From: Caulobacteraceae bacterium
GTDB lineage: Bacteria > Pseudomonadota > Alphaproteobacteria > Caulobacterales > Caulobacteraceae
Direction of reading: 5' to 3'
Assembly (NCBI GenBank): GCA_028291305.1
Contig: JAQGII010000075.1
Location: 1-14,127, forward strand
Length of the DNA: 14,127 nucleotides
The notes below the pieces were generated by a model. The model was not told the origin of the DNA and did not search any database. It was given only the letters and a program-made list of their open reading frames with translations. The translations under genes were made by a program, and so were the position numbers. Positions 13,557 to 14,127 of this stretch are shown in pieces; positions within the stretch are counted from its first letter, which is position 1; every line of letters begins with the position of its first letter.

Positions 13557-13784
13557 TCAGCGCGACAGGGGCGTGAGCTTGGGCGCGCCGATCGGCCGGT
13601 GGGTCAGGTCCGGCAGGAAGATCGGCGTGGCGCAGACGCGGCCGAACGGATCCCACCAGCCGTTGTGTTCGAGGCAGCGCTTGGCCGGCATCACCCACAC
13701 CACCTGATAGACCGCGACCGCCACGCAGGAGACGGCGAAGATCCCGACGAACACCAGCGCCAGGCGCTGGATCATCTGGTTCAT
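13557..13784 (-). CDS. Small single-pass membrane protein, function unknown
   Basis: The product is 75 residues from ATG 13784. One transmembrane helix (residues about 6-30, LALVFVGIFAVSCVAVAVYQVVWVM) is followed by a short domain with CLEHNGWWDPFGRVCATPI. Two cysteines flank a WWD motif, suggesting a small disulfide-bonded loop; with the basic residue before the helix, this domain would face the periplasm. I remember similar C-x(n)-WWD-x(n)-RVCATP proteins as conserved hypotheticals in alphaproteobacteria but know no function. Starts at 13805 (ATG) or 13841 (TTG) are also in frame, and none has a good ribosome binding site. It lies about 60 nt downstream of the receiver gene on the same strand. 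Confidence 0.68.
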   Translation of the reverse strand: MNQMIQRLALVFVGIFAVSCVAVAVYQVVWVMPAKRCLEHNGWWDPFGRVCATPIFLPDLTHRPIGAPKLTPLSR

Positions 13785-13845
13785 GGGCTGTTCTGTGAGC
13801 TTCATGGTCTGCTCTATGGGGGGGTGAACGGCGGTCTGCAAGAGG

Positions 13846-14127
13846 CTAGCCGCCGATCAGGGCGGCGACGCGGAACAGCAGCTCGGAGGGATCGAACGGC
13901 TTTTGCAGCATCGGCTGGGCGCCCAGCTCCGACAGCACCGCCTCGTGCTCCAGGTAGCCGGTCATCATCAGGATCGCCTGCTCGGGGTTGTCGGCGCGCA
14001 CGGTGCGGGCCACTTCCGAGCCGGTCATGCCGGGCATGGCGAAGTCCAGCAGGATCAGGTCGAAGGGACCCTGCTCGCGCAGCGCGCTCAGGCCCGAGGG
14101 GCCGTCGACCGCCTCGGCCACCCCGTA
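13846..14127 (-). CDS. Receiver domain (response regulator or hybrid kinase C terminus), 5' end missing
   Basis: The 3' end of this gene lies in the window; the frame is open through the right edge. The visible 93 residues are the second part of a receiver domain. They show YGVAEAVDGPSGL, the phosphoacceptor Asp in LILLDFAMPG, the switch Thr in LMMTGY and the conserved Lys in LQKPFDPSELLFRVAALI. The protein stops right after the last receiver helix. LQKPFDPSELL at the end of a receiver is common in C-terminal receivers of hybrid histidine kinases, so the full gene may be a kinase rather than a stand-alone regulator; the missing 5' part would decide. It is followed on the same strand by the small membrane protein gene. 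Confidence 0.85.
   Translation of the reverse strand, partial: YGVAEAVDGPSGLSALREQGPFDLILLDFAMPGMTGSEVARTVRADNPEQAILMMTGYLEHEAVLSELGAQPMLQKPFDPSELLFRVAALIGG

Noticed and set aside
1..14127. Mobile elements, integrase sites, CRISPR arrays or anti-phage systems
   Set aside because: No transposase, integrase, long terminal repeats or regularly spaced repeats were seen. The tRNA-Val gene shows no attached integrase or repeated 3' end in the window.

Overview
The window is a high-GC stretch of an alphaproteobacterial chromosome, most likely from Caulobacteraceae (Caulobacter/Phenylobacterium-like). The main support is a very typical CpdR cell-cycle receiver, a HIG1-type protein paired with a PduO-type adenosyltransferase, and strong G/C bias at third codon positions. 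No mobile element or CRISPR array was seen.

Region 1-6693 (all + strand) is a chaperone-usher pilus cluster built on DUF4402-type subunits. It holds the tail of one pilin-like gene (left edge), two further secreted DUF4402-type subunits, a periplasmic PapD-like chaperone, a long outer-membrane usher, and, after a 272-nt gap, a 342-residue two-domain protein whose C-terminal half is a DUF4402-type pilin domain. The last is the best candidate for a tip adhesin. Subunits would be exported by Sec, held by the chaperone and polymerised through the usher. The usher has unusual extra domains at both ends.

Region 6694-8349 holds a tRNA-Val(GAC) gene and cpdR (both - strand), then an N-formylglutamate amidohydrolase family gene (+ strand). 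A CtrA-like TAAACC direct repeat lies between the two divergent genes.

Region 8350-8805 has no protein gene that I accept. It contains the most striking feature of the window: a complete-looking small-RNA gene on the - strand (about 8411-8494). It has a TTGCCC-N17-TATAAA promoter, two hairpins, an unpaired UUUCCUCCC stretch and a rho-independent terminator with eight U. Short repeated motifs and a 15-bp palindrome lie between it and typA.

Region 8806-12508 holds typA (bipA) with a strong 3' hairpin, a Rieske non-heme iron oxygenase, and a TetR-family regulator running tail-to-tail with the oxygenase.

Region 12509-14127 holds a structured intergenic stretch, a HIG1-type twin-membrane protein and a PduO-type cobalamin adenosyltransferase (+ strand, 3 nt apart). 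They are followed on the - strand by a small single-pass membrane protein and the 3' end of a receiver-domain gene cut by the right edge.
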